The translations under genes were made by a program, and so were the position numbers. This document shows positions 50,601 through 60,609 of a DNA stretch of 64,000 nucleotides, in pieces. Origin of the DNA: Strongylocentrotus droebachiensis (lineage: Eukaryota; Echinodermata; Echinoidea; Camarodonta; Strongylocentrotidae). The stretch lies in contig JAVYIG010007177.1 in the NCBI GenBank assembly GCA_035222895.1, positions 1-64,000 of the forward strand, written 5' to 3'. The first letter of the stretch is position 1. Every line of letters begins with the position of its first letter. A model generated the notes under the pieces. The model ran no database searches. It had not been told where the DNA came from and was given only the letters and a program-made list of their open reading frames with translations.

Positions 50601-53320
50601 AAAAAATTAATAGGGCTTTTTTAGAGACGAAAACGGTACAACGAATCGTGTTTTTTCTCTAATAATTTAAGGAAACGTCAAAGCTTTCGCGCTTTCGGGG
50701 AAACTAAATTCAAACAAGGATTAATTAGAGTCAACAACGGTACGACGAATCGTCTTCCTTTCTCTATATTGTGATGAAACGCCAAAAATTCCGCGCTTCG
50801 CGCGGAAGGGGAAACTTCATTTAGACGACTCGAGAACGGTACAACGAATCGTCTTCCTTCTCTAATAATTTAAGGAAACGTCAAAGCTTTCGCGCTTCGC
50901 GCGGGTAGGGGAAACTGAATTCAGATGAATAGGGCTTAATAAGATTCGAAAACGGTACGAGGAATCGTCTTCCTTTCTCTATATTGTGATGAAACGCCAA
51001 AAATTCCGGGCTTCGCGCGAAAGGGGAAAACTTCATTTAGACGAGTCGAGAACGGTACAACTAATCGTCTTCTTTCTCTAATAATTTAAGGAAACGTCAA
51101 AGCTTCCGCGCTTCGGGCGAGAGGGGGAAACTGAATTCAGAAAAAATTAATAGGGCTTATTTAGAGACGAAAACGGTACAACGAATCGTGTTTTTTCTCT
51201 AATAATTTAAGGAAACGTCAAAGCTTTCGCGCTTCGCGCGGGTAGGGGAAACTGAATTCAGATGAAACGCCAAAAATTTCGCGCTTCGCGCGAAAGGGGC
51301 AAACTTCATTTAGACGAGTCGAGAACGGTACAACTAATCGTCTTCTTTCTCTAATAATTTAAGGAAACGTCAAAGCTTCCGCGCTTCGCGCGAGAATAGG
51401 AAACTGAATTCAGAAAAAATTAATAGGGCTTATTTAGAGTCGAAAACGGTACAACGAATCGTGTTCTTTCTCTAATAATTTGAGGAAACGTCAAAGCTTT
51501 CGCTTCGCGCGGGTGGGGAAAACTGAATTCAGATGAATAGGGCTTAATAAGATTCGATAACGGTACGAGGAATCGTCTTCCTTTCTCTATATTGTGATGA
51601 AACGCCAAAAATTTCGCGCTTCGCGCGGAAGGGGAAAACTTCATTTAGACGACTCGAGAACGTCACAACGAATCGTCTTCTTTCTCTAATAATTTAAGGA
51701 AACGTCAAAGCTTCGCACGAGAGGGGGAAACTGAATTCAGACAAAATTAATAGGGCTTATTTAGAGTCGAAAACGGTACAACGAATCGTGTTCTTTCTCT
51801 AATAATTTGAGGAACTTCAAAGCTTTCGCGCTTCGCGCGAGAGGGGGAAACTGAATTCAGATGAATAGGGCTTAATAAGAGTCGAAAACGGTACGAGAAA
51901 TCGTCTCCCTTTCTCTATATTGTGATGAAACGCCAAAAATTCCGCGCTTCGTGCGAAAGGGGAAAACTTAATTTAGACGGGTCGAGAACGGTACAACTAA
52001 TCGTCTTCTTTCTCTAATAATTTAAGGAAACGTCAAAGCTTCCGCGCTTCGCGCGAGAGTGGGAAACTGAATTCAGACAAAATTAATAGGGCTTATTTAG
52101 AGTCGAAAACGGTACAACGAATCGTGTTCTTTCTCCAATAATTTGAGGAAACGTCAAAGCTTTCGCGCTTCGCGCGGGTGGGGGAAACTGAATTCAGATG
52201 AATAGGGCTTAATAAGATTCGAAAACGGTACGAGGAATCGTCTTCCTTTCTCTATATTGTGATGAAACGCCAAAAATTTCGCGCTTCGCGCGGAAGGGGA
52301 AAACTTCATTTAGACGACTCGAGAACGTCACAACGAATCGTCTTCTTTCTCTAATAATTTAAGGAACGTCAAAGCTTCCGCGCTTCGCACGAGAGGGGAA
52401 AACTGAATTCAGACAAAATTAATAGGGCTTATTTAGAGTCGAAAACGGTACAACGAATCGTGTTCTTTCTCTAATAATTTGATTCAAGATAATTTGAGGA
52501 ACTTCAAAGCTTTCGCGCGAGAGGGGGGAACTGAATTCAGATGAATAGGGCTTAATAAGAGTCGAAAACGGTACGAGGAATCGTCTTCCTTTCTCTATAT
52601 TGTGATGAAACGCCAAAAATTCCGCGCTTCGTGCGAAAGGGGAAAACTTCATTTAGACGAGTCGAGAACGGTACAACTAATCGTGTTCTTTCTATAATAA
52701 TTTATTTAAGAAAACGTCAAAGCTTTCGCGCTTTGCGCGAGAAGGGAAAACTAAATTCGGACAAAATTAATAGGGCTTATTTAGAGTCGAAAACGGTACA
52801 ACGAATCGTGTTCTTTCTCTAATAATATAAGGAAACGTCAAAGCTTTCGCGCTTCGCTTGATATGGGGGAAATGAATTCAGATTAACAGGGCTTATTAAG
52901 AGTCGAAAACGGTACGACGAATCTTCTCTTTCTCTAATAATTTAATGAAACGTCAAAACTTCCGCGCTTTGCGCGGGGGGGGGGGGGAAGCTTCATTCAG
53001 ATAAGGATTAATAGTCGTGAACAGTACACCGAATCGTCTGCTTTTTCTCATAATTTAATGAAAAGTCAAAGCTTTCGCGCTTTGCGCGGGAGGGAGGGGA
53101 AACTGATTTCAGACAAGGATAAACAGTCGAGAACGGTACAGCAAATCGTCTTCTTTTTTATAATAATTTAATGAAACGTCATAGCTTTCGCGCGGGAAGT
53201 GGAGGGGGAAACTTCATTCAGCCAAGGATTAACAGTCGAAAACGGAACAATTAATCGTCTTCTTTTCCTAATAATTTAAGGAAACGTCTAAGTTTCCGCG
53301 CTTCGCGCGGAGGCTCATCA
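47662..53320. repeat. satellite array, block 4 and decaying right edge
   Basis: A/B monomers follow the earlier order. The array-start segment (GGGGAAACTAAATTCAAACA) reappears at about 50157 and 50696, which marks a 539-bp tandem duplication. From about 52680 the monomers diverge and shorten, the pattern expected at an array edge protected from homogenisation. Confidence 0.93.
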
Positions 53321-53644
53321 CCCACACCCTCCCTAAAATAAGACCCTAACTCCGCGCCTGCATTAGAATATATAGCTATGATGCTGACTAAATTGTAGAA
53401 ATAATTCGTATATTTATGTCGTCTAGGAAAATGACCATTTTGCGCATATAAAAGTACTATAGATAGTCCATAGGAAAAACAATTTAGCCTTCGGCCCCAG
53501 GTTTATAGGTTTGAATTTGTAGATATTGGACATTTAATTTTGTCGGTAATGGTGGCTAGTTTTGTCGGTAGTCGTTGGCCTCTACACCCCCCCCCCCCCC
53601 CCCCCCCCCACTGAAAAAGGTCTAGCGACGCCCCTGAGTACAGG

Positions 53645-53900
53645 TATACCAGGCATAACACAAATGAAATGGCAGTTGTTAACTCTGAGTATTCTGGCAT
53701 AACAAGTTTTCCCGGGCAAGCTTTGCCGTTGACCAAAATTCAGTTTGACTTTAAACCAATCAGAACAATCTATATTTTTTTTTCATCGGGTAGAAGTTAT
53801 TTGTGGATGTGACGCTAGGTGGCGCACTTATTAATCACGAGATAACATTCATGCATCAGATATAAGCATCAGATATAATCGTCAGAGGTCATTTAAAACC
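53645..53900. other. right flank of the hAT-like element
   Basis: Begins after the 8-bp target duplication AGTACAGG. Ordinary AT-rich sequence with a tandem CATCAGATATAA duplication at 53856-53880 and no gene. Confidence 0.5.
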
Positions 53901-54200
53901 AATCTTACACTTTTATAATTTGGGTTTTGCAACTGAAAGCTTGCTTAGAATTCAAAAGATCTTTTCAGCAATCAGATTAGAATGGATACAAAGTGATTTT
54001 ATGGAAGTGGATACTGAAAATTTTGAAATAAAATTGATGATATTTGGACGTTTACAGAAACTATGTGACATAAAGTCTAGGCGGTTATATATGATTACTT
54101 CATTGAAGAATTTCAAAAAGATTACACATTACATGTTACAGACGGTTACTGTGAATATGATCTTGGAATGAGGGAATTGAAAGAAACATTCACACGGGTG
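53900..54200 (+). mobile_element. L1/Tx1-like LINE remnant, 5' part before the nested insertion
   Basis: Plus-strand reading gives ESLLRIQKIFSAIRLEWIQ and DIKSRRLYMITSLKNFKK, resembling the post-RT region of L1/Tx1-like LINEs. The continuation lies at 55185-55644 beyond an inserted element. Stops and divergence indicate a dead copy. Confidence 0.45.
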
Positions 54201-54204
54201 AAAT

Positions 54205-55184
54205 GTGCAATGTTATGTAATAAACATCAATCTGCAACAATGGATGAAGAGCAACATGTTGAAACTGAACTCTGAAAAAACGGATTTCCTTATTGTTGCT
54301 AGTCCACGCTATCGAGATCTCATATCAGGGATTGTTCTGACCATTGGTGGTACAGTTATCGAGCCTTCAACCTCTATCCGAAGTTTGGGTGTTGAGATTG
54401 ACGCTAATCTGAAGTTGAATCGCCACGTGTCATCTCTATCCAGTTCGCTTCACCTTCATTTGTCCAACATAGCACGCATCAGGCCCTTCCTGGACCAGTC
54501 TGCATGTGAGCATGCTGTGAGAGCGCTCGTCTCGTCTAGGATCGACTACGCAAACTCCCTTCTCTGTGGCACTTCTGCATTAAATGTGAAGCGTCTGCAG
54601 CGAGCTCAGAACCGTGCTGCAAAGTTGGTTTTTCGGGCCAAGAAGTACGACCATGTAACACCTTTCCTACAACAACTTCATTGGCTCCCCGTTGAAAAGC
54701 GCATAACATACAAAATTCTGACTATTACATACAAATGTCTTAATAATTCTGCTCCCAACTACCTCACGAAACTCTTACGTAAGCATCAAACAGCAAGACC
54801 AGGGCTCCGATCAAGCAATGACCCAGCACTACTCGCAGTTCCAAGGACCAATACATGTACAGGTGACAAATCCTTCTCTTCTGCTGCACCACGCCTATGG
54901 AACAACCTCCCCCAGAACGTACGGACGTCGTCATCCCTTTCTCAGTTCCAGAAGTCCCTTAAGACATTTCTATTTAATACTTAATCTGTACCTGTAATAT
55001 TATATGTAGTTTATAAGTTATTTTGTAAGACAATTTTTTTTTTTTTTATGCGTAATCAGGAAATGTAATCAGTTCATAAGTTATTTTGTTATTGATATTC
55101 TTATATATGTATATGATATGTAAAGCGCTGTGATACATTTACTGTAATGAGCGCTATATAAATGCAAATATTATTATTATTATT
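54205..55184 (+). mobile_element. CR1/L2-like LINE fragment (RT C-terminal region) inserted in the L1-like copy
   Basis: An open frame to 54984 encodes the region after the catalytic YADD motif: NLQQWMKSNMLKLNSEKTDF, SLGVEIDANLKLNRHV, SRIDYANSLLCG, RAQNRAAKLVF, LHWLPVEKRITYKIL and APRLWNNLPQNVR. These runs are standard for CR1/L2/Jockey-type reverse transcriptases. The fragment is 5'-truncated (no endonuclease or catalytic box) and ends after an AATAAA-poor 3' region in an ATT repeat at about 55163-55183. The intact frame suggests recent insertion. Confidence 0.85.
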
Positions 55185-56263
55185 AAACAAAGAGAGTTTC
55201 AATACAAACAATTACAAGGGGCTGTATATACGAAAAGAGAGCTTTTCAAATTTGGTTTTGAGTCTGACCATTTTTGTTCCTTTTGTAGACTAGAAGTAGA
55301 GACATATCAACATTTATTTTTAGATTGTCATAATTATAGTTAAACGATTATGTCAAGAGGTAATTAAAAAGTTGCATTTAATCGAAGTTCACAGTGATGA
55401 TTGGAAACCCATTTTCATGGGAATATCTGGCAATACTGCTAGAATATTTGTAATAAATTGTATTATATTTTTTGTAAAGTATATCATTTTTATTTCCAGA
55501 AAAAAGGGAACTCTGCCATCCGTGCAGAAAGTAATACATATGCTGAAAGATTACAGAGACGAGGAATATAAAATAGCCTTCAAAAAGGGAAAACTAGGGA
55601 CGCACTTACAGAAATGGGAACAAATCGATGCATTTTTACTTTAATGGATGTTTTTTTTTTGGTTATCGGGTACAGGTGGATAAGCCGGAACAGGTTGCAT
55701 GCAGTGTGTGTGTTTGGTGTGAAAGGGTGTGCAGTGTGGGTGTGCTAGAGGGGGTGGTGGGGATGTCATGAATTTTTCATGAAGTTGAGGGTGTGCGGGG
55801 GTGTGATTGGGTGGGACTATGTAAACTTTATACCTTCCTCTATTGTTATTTTGGTATGTACAATCATGTATAATTTGAGATTTTCCTATGTTCATTGTTC
55901 ATTGATTGATGTAATTCATGAAGTACCTTTATATCGAAGATCTTGTTTTATATGACTTATTGTGATAATTTCTTGTAATGAGAATTTATGAGGAAGGAAA
56001 TAAAATATCAGTAAAACAAATATAAAAAATAACTTTATACCCTCCTCTATTGTTGTTTCGATTATAAATTGTTATATGAAAGAAAAATGTATATACAATC
56101 ATGTATAATTTGAGATTTTCCTATGTTTATTGTTCATTGATTAATGTAATTCATGAAGTGTTTTGTATCGAAGATCTTGTTTTATATGACTTATCGTGAT
56201 AATTTCTTGTAATGTGAATTTATGAGGAAGGAAATAAAATATCATTAAAAAAAAAAAAAATCA
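55185..56263 (+). mobile_element. L1/Tx1-like LINE 3' part with duplicated 3' UTR and poly-A
   Basis: QYKQLQGAVYTKRELFKFGF is followed by CSFCRLEVETYQHLFLDCHN, the CCHC-like C-terminal motif of L1/Tx1 ORF2. Then comes a basic region (55372-55644) to a TAA. The 3' UTR is present twice in tandem: 55825-56012 and 56031-56250, sharing AATCATGTATAATTTGAGAT and AGGAAGGAAATAAAATATCA. The second copy ends in poly-A. Confidence 0.75.
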
Positions 56264-56524
56264 TGTACATTTTCATCTAGATACGTAATTATTCATAGTA
56301 GTTCAGCGAATATACAACTTGATGGGTACTCGTTGGTTATAACAAAAATGCAGCATATTTTGAAAGCAAATCGTATATGTGCAGTAGTTTGATACATGTA
56401 TTTCATTTCAATAACACGAACAAAGGTGTATAAAGTCTTGATGCATGTAGACTTGTTTACATAGAAACGATGAGGTGATTTGATAAAATATAACGATCCG
56501 TGTGTTGCGCTACGTCTTTTCTCC

Positions 56525-56581
56525 ATCTCCCTCTCTCCCTCTCTCGATCCCTCCACCTCTCTTTCTATCTCCCTATATGTC

Positions 56582-56618
<37 letters not shown>

Positions 56619-56620
56619 TC
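56525..56620. repeat. CT-rich microsatellite
   Basis: CTCTCT/CTCCCT repeats create long spurious frames on both strands. The flanks 56264-56520 and 56625-57350 show no gene. Confidence 0.8.
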
Positions 56621-57352
56621 CTTTTTGTTTTCACTACGAAATTTCACACAATGTTATTTGCAAAGATTTCTTTTCTCCAAAGGGCTAGGGTTCGGGTTAC
56701 TTACATAGCTCAACACATATTGGAAAACACAAGAGGTTATACTGTTTTTGTTTCATTTTTATTACATCACTCATTTCATAAATATTCTGCATTTCTTAAT
56801 GCAAGTAATATAGTGTTTTCAGTTGAGATTTGAAAGAGGGTTTTAACAGCACCCTCTATCTTAAACCAACGTTATTGTGCAATGTTCAAAATCATTAAGT
56901 TCAATAGTGAATGCTTAAATTTCCCTGTATCAAGCAAAAATTGTTGTTGCAATATATCAAAAAATGAATGTATAAAAGCTGCTTAAATAGAAGTTTGGGC
57001 AGGATGCATGTCATAAAGATGAGAAAATCTTCATAATTTTTTCCCTTAAATTTCTACAAGTTTGATTTTGAGGACACAAAAAAAAAAAAAAAAAAAACAG
57101 ATTCCAATTAGAGACAGATGGTGTATCTATGGTTGGTGCAAATCACATACTTCTCTGTAAGACTACCTTTTCAAACACTGCAATGCAAGAGAAGTAGTTG
57201 AGTAGAGTATAAGTTATTTAGTTATCCAGAGAGTAGGTAATATAATGGAACAAAATGGGACACACTTATAAAGAGACAACCAAACCATTTCTATATCATT
57301 TCAAAGATATAAAGTTTACCACTTTCCAACAGTTGGTTCATTACACAACGTT

Positions 57353-57438
57353 AAACATTATAGACAAGTCAAATTGACTCACTATGTGTTGGCTTGCAAC
57401 GTTTCATATTAACTCCAGTTGACTTGTCTATAATATTT
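57353..57438. repeat. 20-bp inverted repeat
   Basis: AAACATTATAGACAAGTCAA and its inverse (19 of 20 matching) flank a 46-bp loop. Possibly a small decayed MITE. 57440-58812 shows no gene and may include 3' UTR of the next gene. Confidence 0.65.
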
Positions 57439-58812
57439 AACATTATTTATTTACTACCTGGATGGCTAGAACTTGGAAACAATCAAAGACTTTTGTCTCA
57501 TTTTTTTAGTATTATAAAAGTTATTCACCAAGCACACTTCAAATAAAAAAATCACTCATAGAAATTAAATTTTAAAAAATTGTTTCAAATTTAGAGCAAT
57601 CTAGTGATGTGTTTTGATCATCACATCATCAAAACACATGAATACTGTCATTAAGTAATCCACCATTAGAAATATAAAGAACACTTTCAATTTCATATCT
57701 TCTTCATAAATCGTATAAAATATGTGAAGACATCACATGGTGTGTATTTAATGCAAGCTCGCAGAGTACAAGTAGGCCCTACAGCTTGAAGGTCAAATAA
57801 TATTTGAATTCTGCTTCAAAAATCTTGCATCACAACACTACAGAACCGTATGAAACAGTACTGATACATAAACCTAAAGCCGGGCTAAGATGAGCCATGA
57901 AAACTTGTATAAAGCTGCATTGTTCTCAAACCAGTGTACACATAATCAGATATATAGTTGAGAGGATATGACAGGGTAATGCAACACATCAAAAGTATTA
58001 CTTCTCACAGAAGATATTGAGGCACCGAGATTGAAGAAAAATAAACAATCAATTAACTAAAAATCCAAGCTACTTTGTGGGATATTGCAAGGAGGTTAAA
58101 CATTAGCCAGAATCAAACCAAGTAAGTCAGTCTTAAAAGAATGCTGTCCCAATAATACATAACAGTGATTCATTGATCATACATACATTAACTACACAAT
58201 ACCAAAATAAATATCGATAAAAACAGCAGCATTTAATATAGATACAGTAAAAGTAAGCTTTTCCTGACATAGCAACTGACCCTGAAGATATATCTACTCA
58301 CACTAGAATTTACATGGAATTCAATGTTCATGTACATGTATATGCATGGGCATAATAGTGATACCTTCATGCAAACAGATTGATTAAAACCTAGATACAC
58401 ACAAGCAGTCATTGAAATAATTCAAAAAGCATTATCTAGAGTTTGAAATTTCTATCTGAAGAAGACACATGTCATCCAACCACTAACCACTCCTAACAAG
58501 GCAATGGTGTTGCCAGATCTTGACAGGAATCAAGAAGATTATCAACTAATGTTGGCAAAATCCTTATTCTATCATCAAGCAGGACAAAAATGGGTTTATA
58601 ATTTTTCCTTGAATAAATTAAAGTTTGATAATATATAATTGCTCTGCTTTGCTCAAAGTGTGTTAAATCTCTTTTATCTCAAAGAATAACCAGCAACTCT
58701 TTTTTTTTTTGTAACCCAAGTACTCTTTAAATAAAAAGTTCTTCAGAGCAATTTGCCTTGACAATAACATATATACAATGTAGTAATGATAATTGGAGGG
58801 AGAGATGCTTGA

Positions 58813-60319
58813 TCATGATATATGGTCTGCTGGTGCAGCGACCTTGGCTAGCTTGATAGGTGGTCTAGCTCCATAGAAAACAACTTGTGTTAGGATAGCT
58901 ATATCTATAGAGACTTGTAGTATACCACATATCCAGAACTGGGTGGGAGCATCATTCACAAAGAAGTAACCCGTCTTGAAGAGATCACCAGATAACCAGC
59001 ACATCACCATCTTAACACTGCATGAGGAGACAAAACAAAAATTGAAAATAAAATATGAATCAGTCATTCATAGAAACACAGTCAAGCATTCTTGACTGCT
59101 TTCATGCACGTTTTGCAACCACAATTGGACTGTCTATCAATAGGTCAGGAGACATTTCATCAACACATGTCAAAACTAAATTGAATTAAAAGAAGAGTTT
59201 ACATGTACACCAGCCATGCAAAACGCTACAAAACCATTTCAAACTTTTTCCAAAAGGTTTATCTTTGGTACATCCCAGGAGACCATCAGTTCAGGAGACC
59301 TACAGCAGATAACACCTGGGGAGTGTTTCACAAAGACTAAGATCGACTTTAAGTTGGACTTAAGTATGGCAGGCCTTTAACGCCACTGTTTGCTCTCATC
59401 ATTGACTGGCATTGGTCTTTCAAGGGACTTACAAATCATGGTCACAAATCTACAGAATTCACATATTTTGACAATTCATTATTGAAGAGAAAAAAATATT
59501 ATCTAAAGATCATAATGGTGAGAGCAAACAGTGGCATGACTAGCCTGCCATAGTTAAGTCCAACTTTATTAAGTTGATCTTAGTCTTTGTGAAACACTCC
59601 CCAGCAATGTCAAGTCTTGTCAATCCTGAGAATAGTTACTACAAAGGAACTGGAAGATCAGCATGTCTTTAGCATTGGCTGTCAGACGACACGAGCATTA
59701 ATATAAACCTTCAGATAACTTTTTCAGAAACATTGTCAGTATCATGGCCTGTGAATTGTTGGTCCAATGGGCCGCAGGTCTTGTGTGGTGTTGGTCTCCT
59801 AGGTTGGAGTCTTTTTTTGTTTCAGATTGTTTTGTTGATTAGATGTTGTTGTTGCAGAGTTCTCTCAAGATTAGTTATCAGTTTCACATTTAAGGAACAC
59901 AAAGGGGAACAAATAAATTGTAACCTATTGTACCTTAGACAGCCAATCAGAGTTTGCTATATTCGCTCCTTGTTCCTTTTAGTTGCTGTTTACATTGTTC
60001 GATTTTGGCTTTCTGTTTCATTCTTGCGTTTTACTCTGATAAGCGCAAGTCGAATAGCTTTAGTATGGCTCTTTTCAACGCGATTCTCCAATTGTAACCT
60101 ACCTCATTCCCTGTGTAGACTTGTTCCTAAAGTTGTGATAGAACTGCGGTGATCCCAACATGGCTTCAGTGAATACAGCCAGGAAACCTAACGTCTCTAC
60201 ATACGTGCTGAAGGAAGACAGGAAGTATGTCAGGACACCTCCAGCTACACAGAACATCACCATAAACACCACGTAGTCAATAAAACGAGTCCACTTCCAG
60301 AAGAAACGCCAGTCAAGAT
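58813..60319 (-). CDS. SLC66A2: SLC66A2 (PQLC1)-like PQ-loop membrane protein, C-terminal exons
   Basis: Exon 60103-60319 encodes LDWRFFWKWTRFIDYVVFMV, a helix, then YVETLGFLAVFTEAMLGSPQ and FYHNFRNKSTQGM. The last exon 58813-59017 encodes SVKMVMCWLSGDLFKTGYFF, then FWICGILQVSIDIAILTQVV and a tail ending APADHIS. The phases join (AG plus T gives Ser). The second PQ-loop signature (ML..PQ..N...ST.GMS) and the W.SGD.FKT.YF and QF..CG.LQV..D..IL runs match vertebrate SLC66A2/PQLC1, as I remember that family. PQ-loop proteins are 7-helix transporters of endolysosomal or Golgi membranes; SLC66A2 has been linked to membrane-lipid asymmetry. The N-terminal half, with the first PQ-loop, is not visible and probably lies beyond the window. 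Confidence 0.85.
59316..59604. mobile_element. palindromic MITE with GGGGAGTGTTTCACAAAG ends
   Basis: CTGGGGAGTGTTTCACAAAG, then ACTAAGATCGACTTAA-like sequence, is matched in inverse at the right, and GAGCAAACAGTGGC-type inner arms also pair. 289 bp, non-coding, in the last SLC66A2 intron. Confidence 0.85.
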
Positions 60320-60502
60320 CTACAGGACAAAAACAGAATGAAATCTAATCAACACACTGAACGTACTAAAGATAACAATAATACAACAAAAAGTAAAAAT
60401 ATTGATGGTTATACAAAATTACTAAATAGGTTTCAAGATATTGACATTTACTACGTTCATTAATGAACATTTTGACGTCATTTATGTAAATAATGCATCT
60501 AC

Positions 60503-60561
60503 CTAGTGATGTCTTTTCAATTTCATCATTGTAATGATACATGTATGAGGAGAGGTAAATC
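60503..60561 (-). CDS. SLC66A2: candidate upstream SLC66A2 exon
   Basis: Donor CTAG/GTAGAT leaves one base that completes an Asp codon with the next exon, giving KTSLDLDWRFFW. Vertebrate SLC66A2 has a similar SFLDFD segment there. The upstream part encodes IYLSSYMYHYNDEIEK. The acceptor is uncertain: CAG at 60562-60564, or one at 60581 would lengthen the exon. Confidence 0.35.
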
Positions 60562-60609
60562 CTGTAATCCTCGGTCACTTCTTCAGGGTTGGTTATATTC
60601 TACAGTGAT

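Larger units (their letters stand above)
34701..53636. mobile_element. satellite-filled hAT-like element, 12-bp inverted ends and 8-bp target duplication
   Basis: The left end CAGGGGCGTCGC (34701-34712) is exactly inverse to GCGACGCCCCTG at 53625-53636. Flanking AGTACAGG is present at 34693-34700 and again at 53637-53644: a perfect 8-bp direct repeat. An 8-bp duplication with CAGGG-type ends is the hAT pattern. No transposase frame was found, so it is non-autonomous. The body is about 700 bp of subterminal sequence (purine-rich 34800-35030), the satellite, and about 310 bp on the right. TGTCGGTAA-like words occur near both ends and could be transposase-binding repeats (inference). The original element was surely smaller, since internal units are tandemly duplicated with left flank. 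Confidence 0.75.

Noticed and set aside
36376..52652. Recurring 74- and 77-codon minus-strand frames beginning MKFSP in the satellite
   Set aside because: They arise because two adjacent monomers happen to lack stops. They occur once per higher-order repeat and have no protein signature or start context.
35401..53320. Centromeric satellite with a CENP-B box
   Set aside because: No sequence close to the CENP-B box consensus was seen, and the array is short and bounded by transposon ends.
34701..53636. CRISPR-like or ordinary direct-repeat array
   Set aside because: There are no unique spacers. The whole 101-121-bp unit is repeated and the surrounding genes are eukaryotic.
55641..55895. His/Pro-rich minus-strand frame
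   Set aside because: Antisense of GT-rich sequence in a LINE 3' region.
56293..56833. Frames over 100 codons on both strands
   Set aside because: Created by a CT microsatellite; amino-acid content is Ser/Leu/Pro or Arg/Glu only.
59733..60152. 139-codon plus-strand frame
   Set aside because: Overlaps an SLC66A2 exon in antisense and has no family signature.
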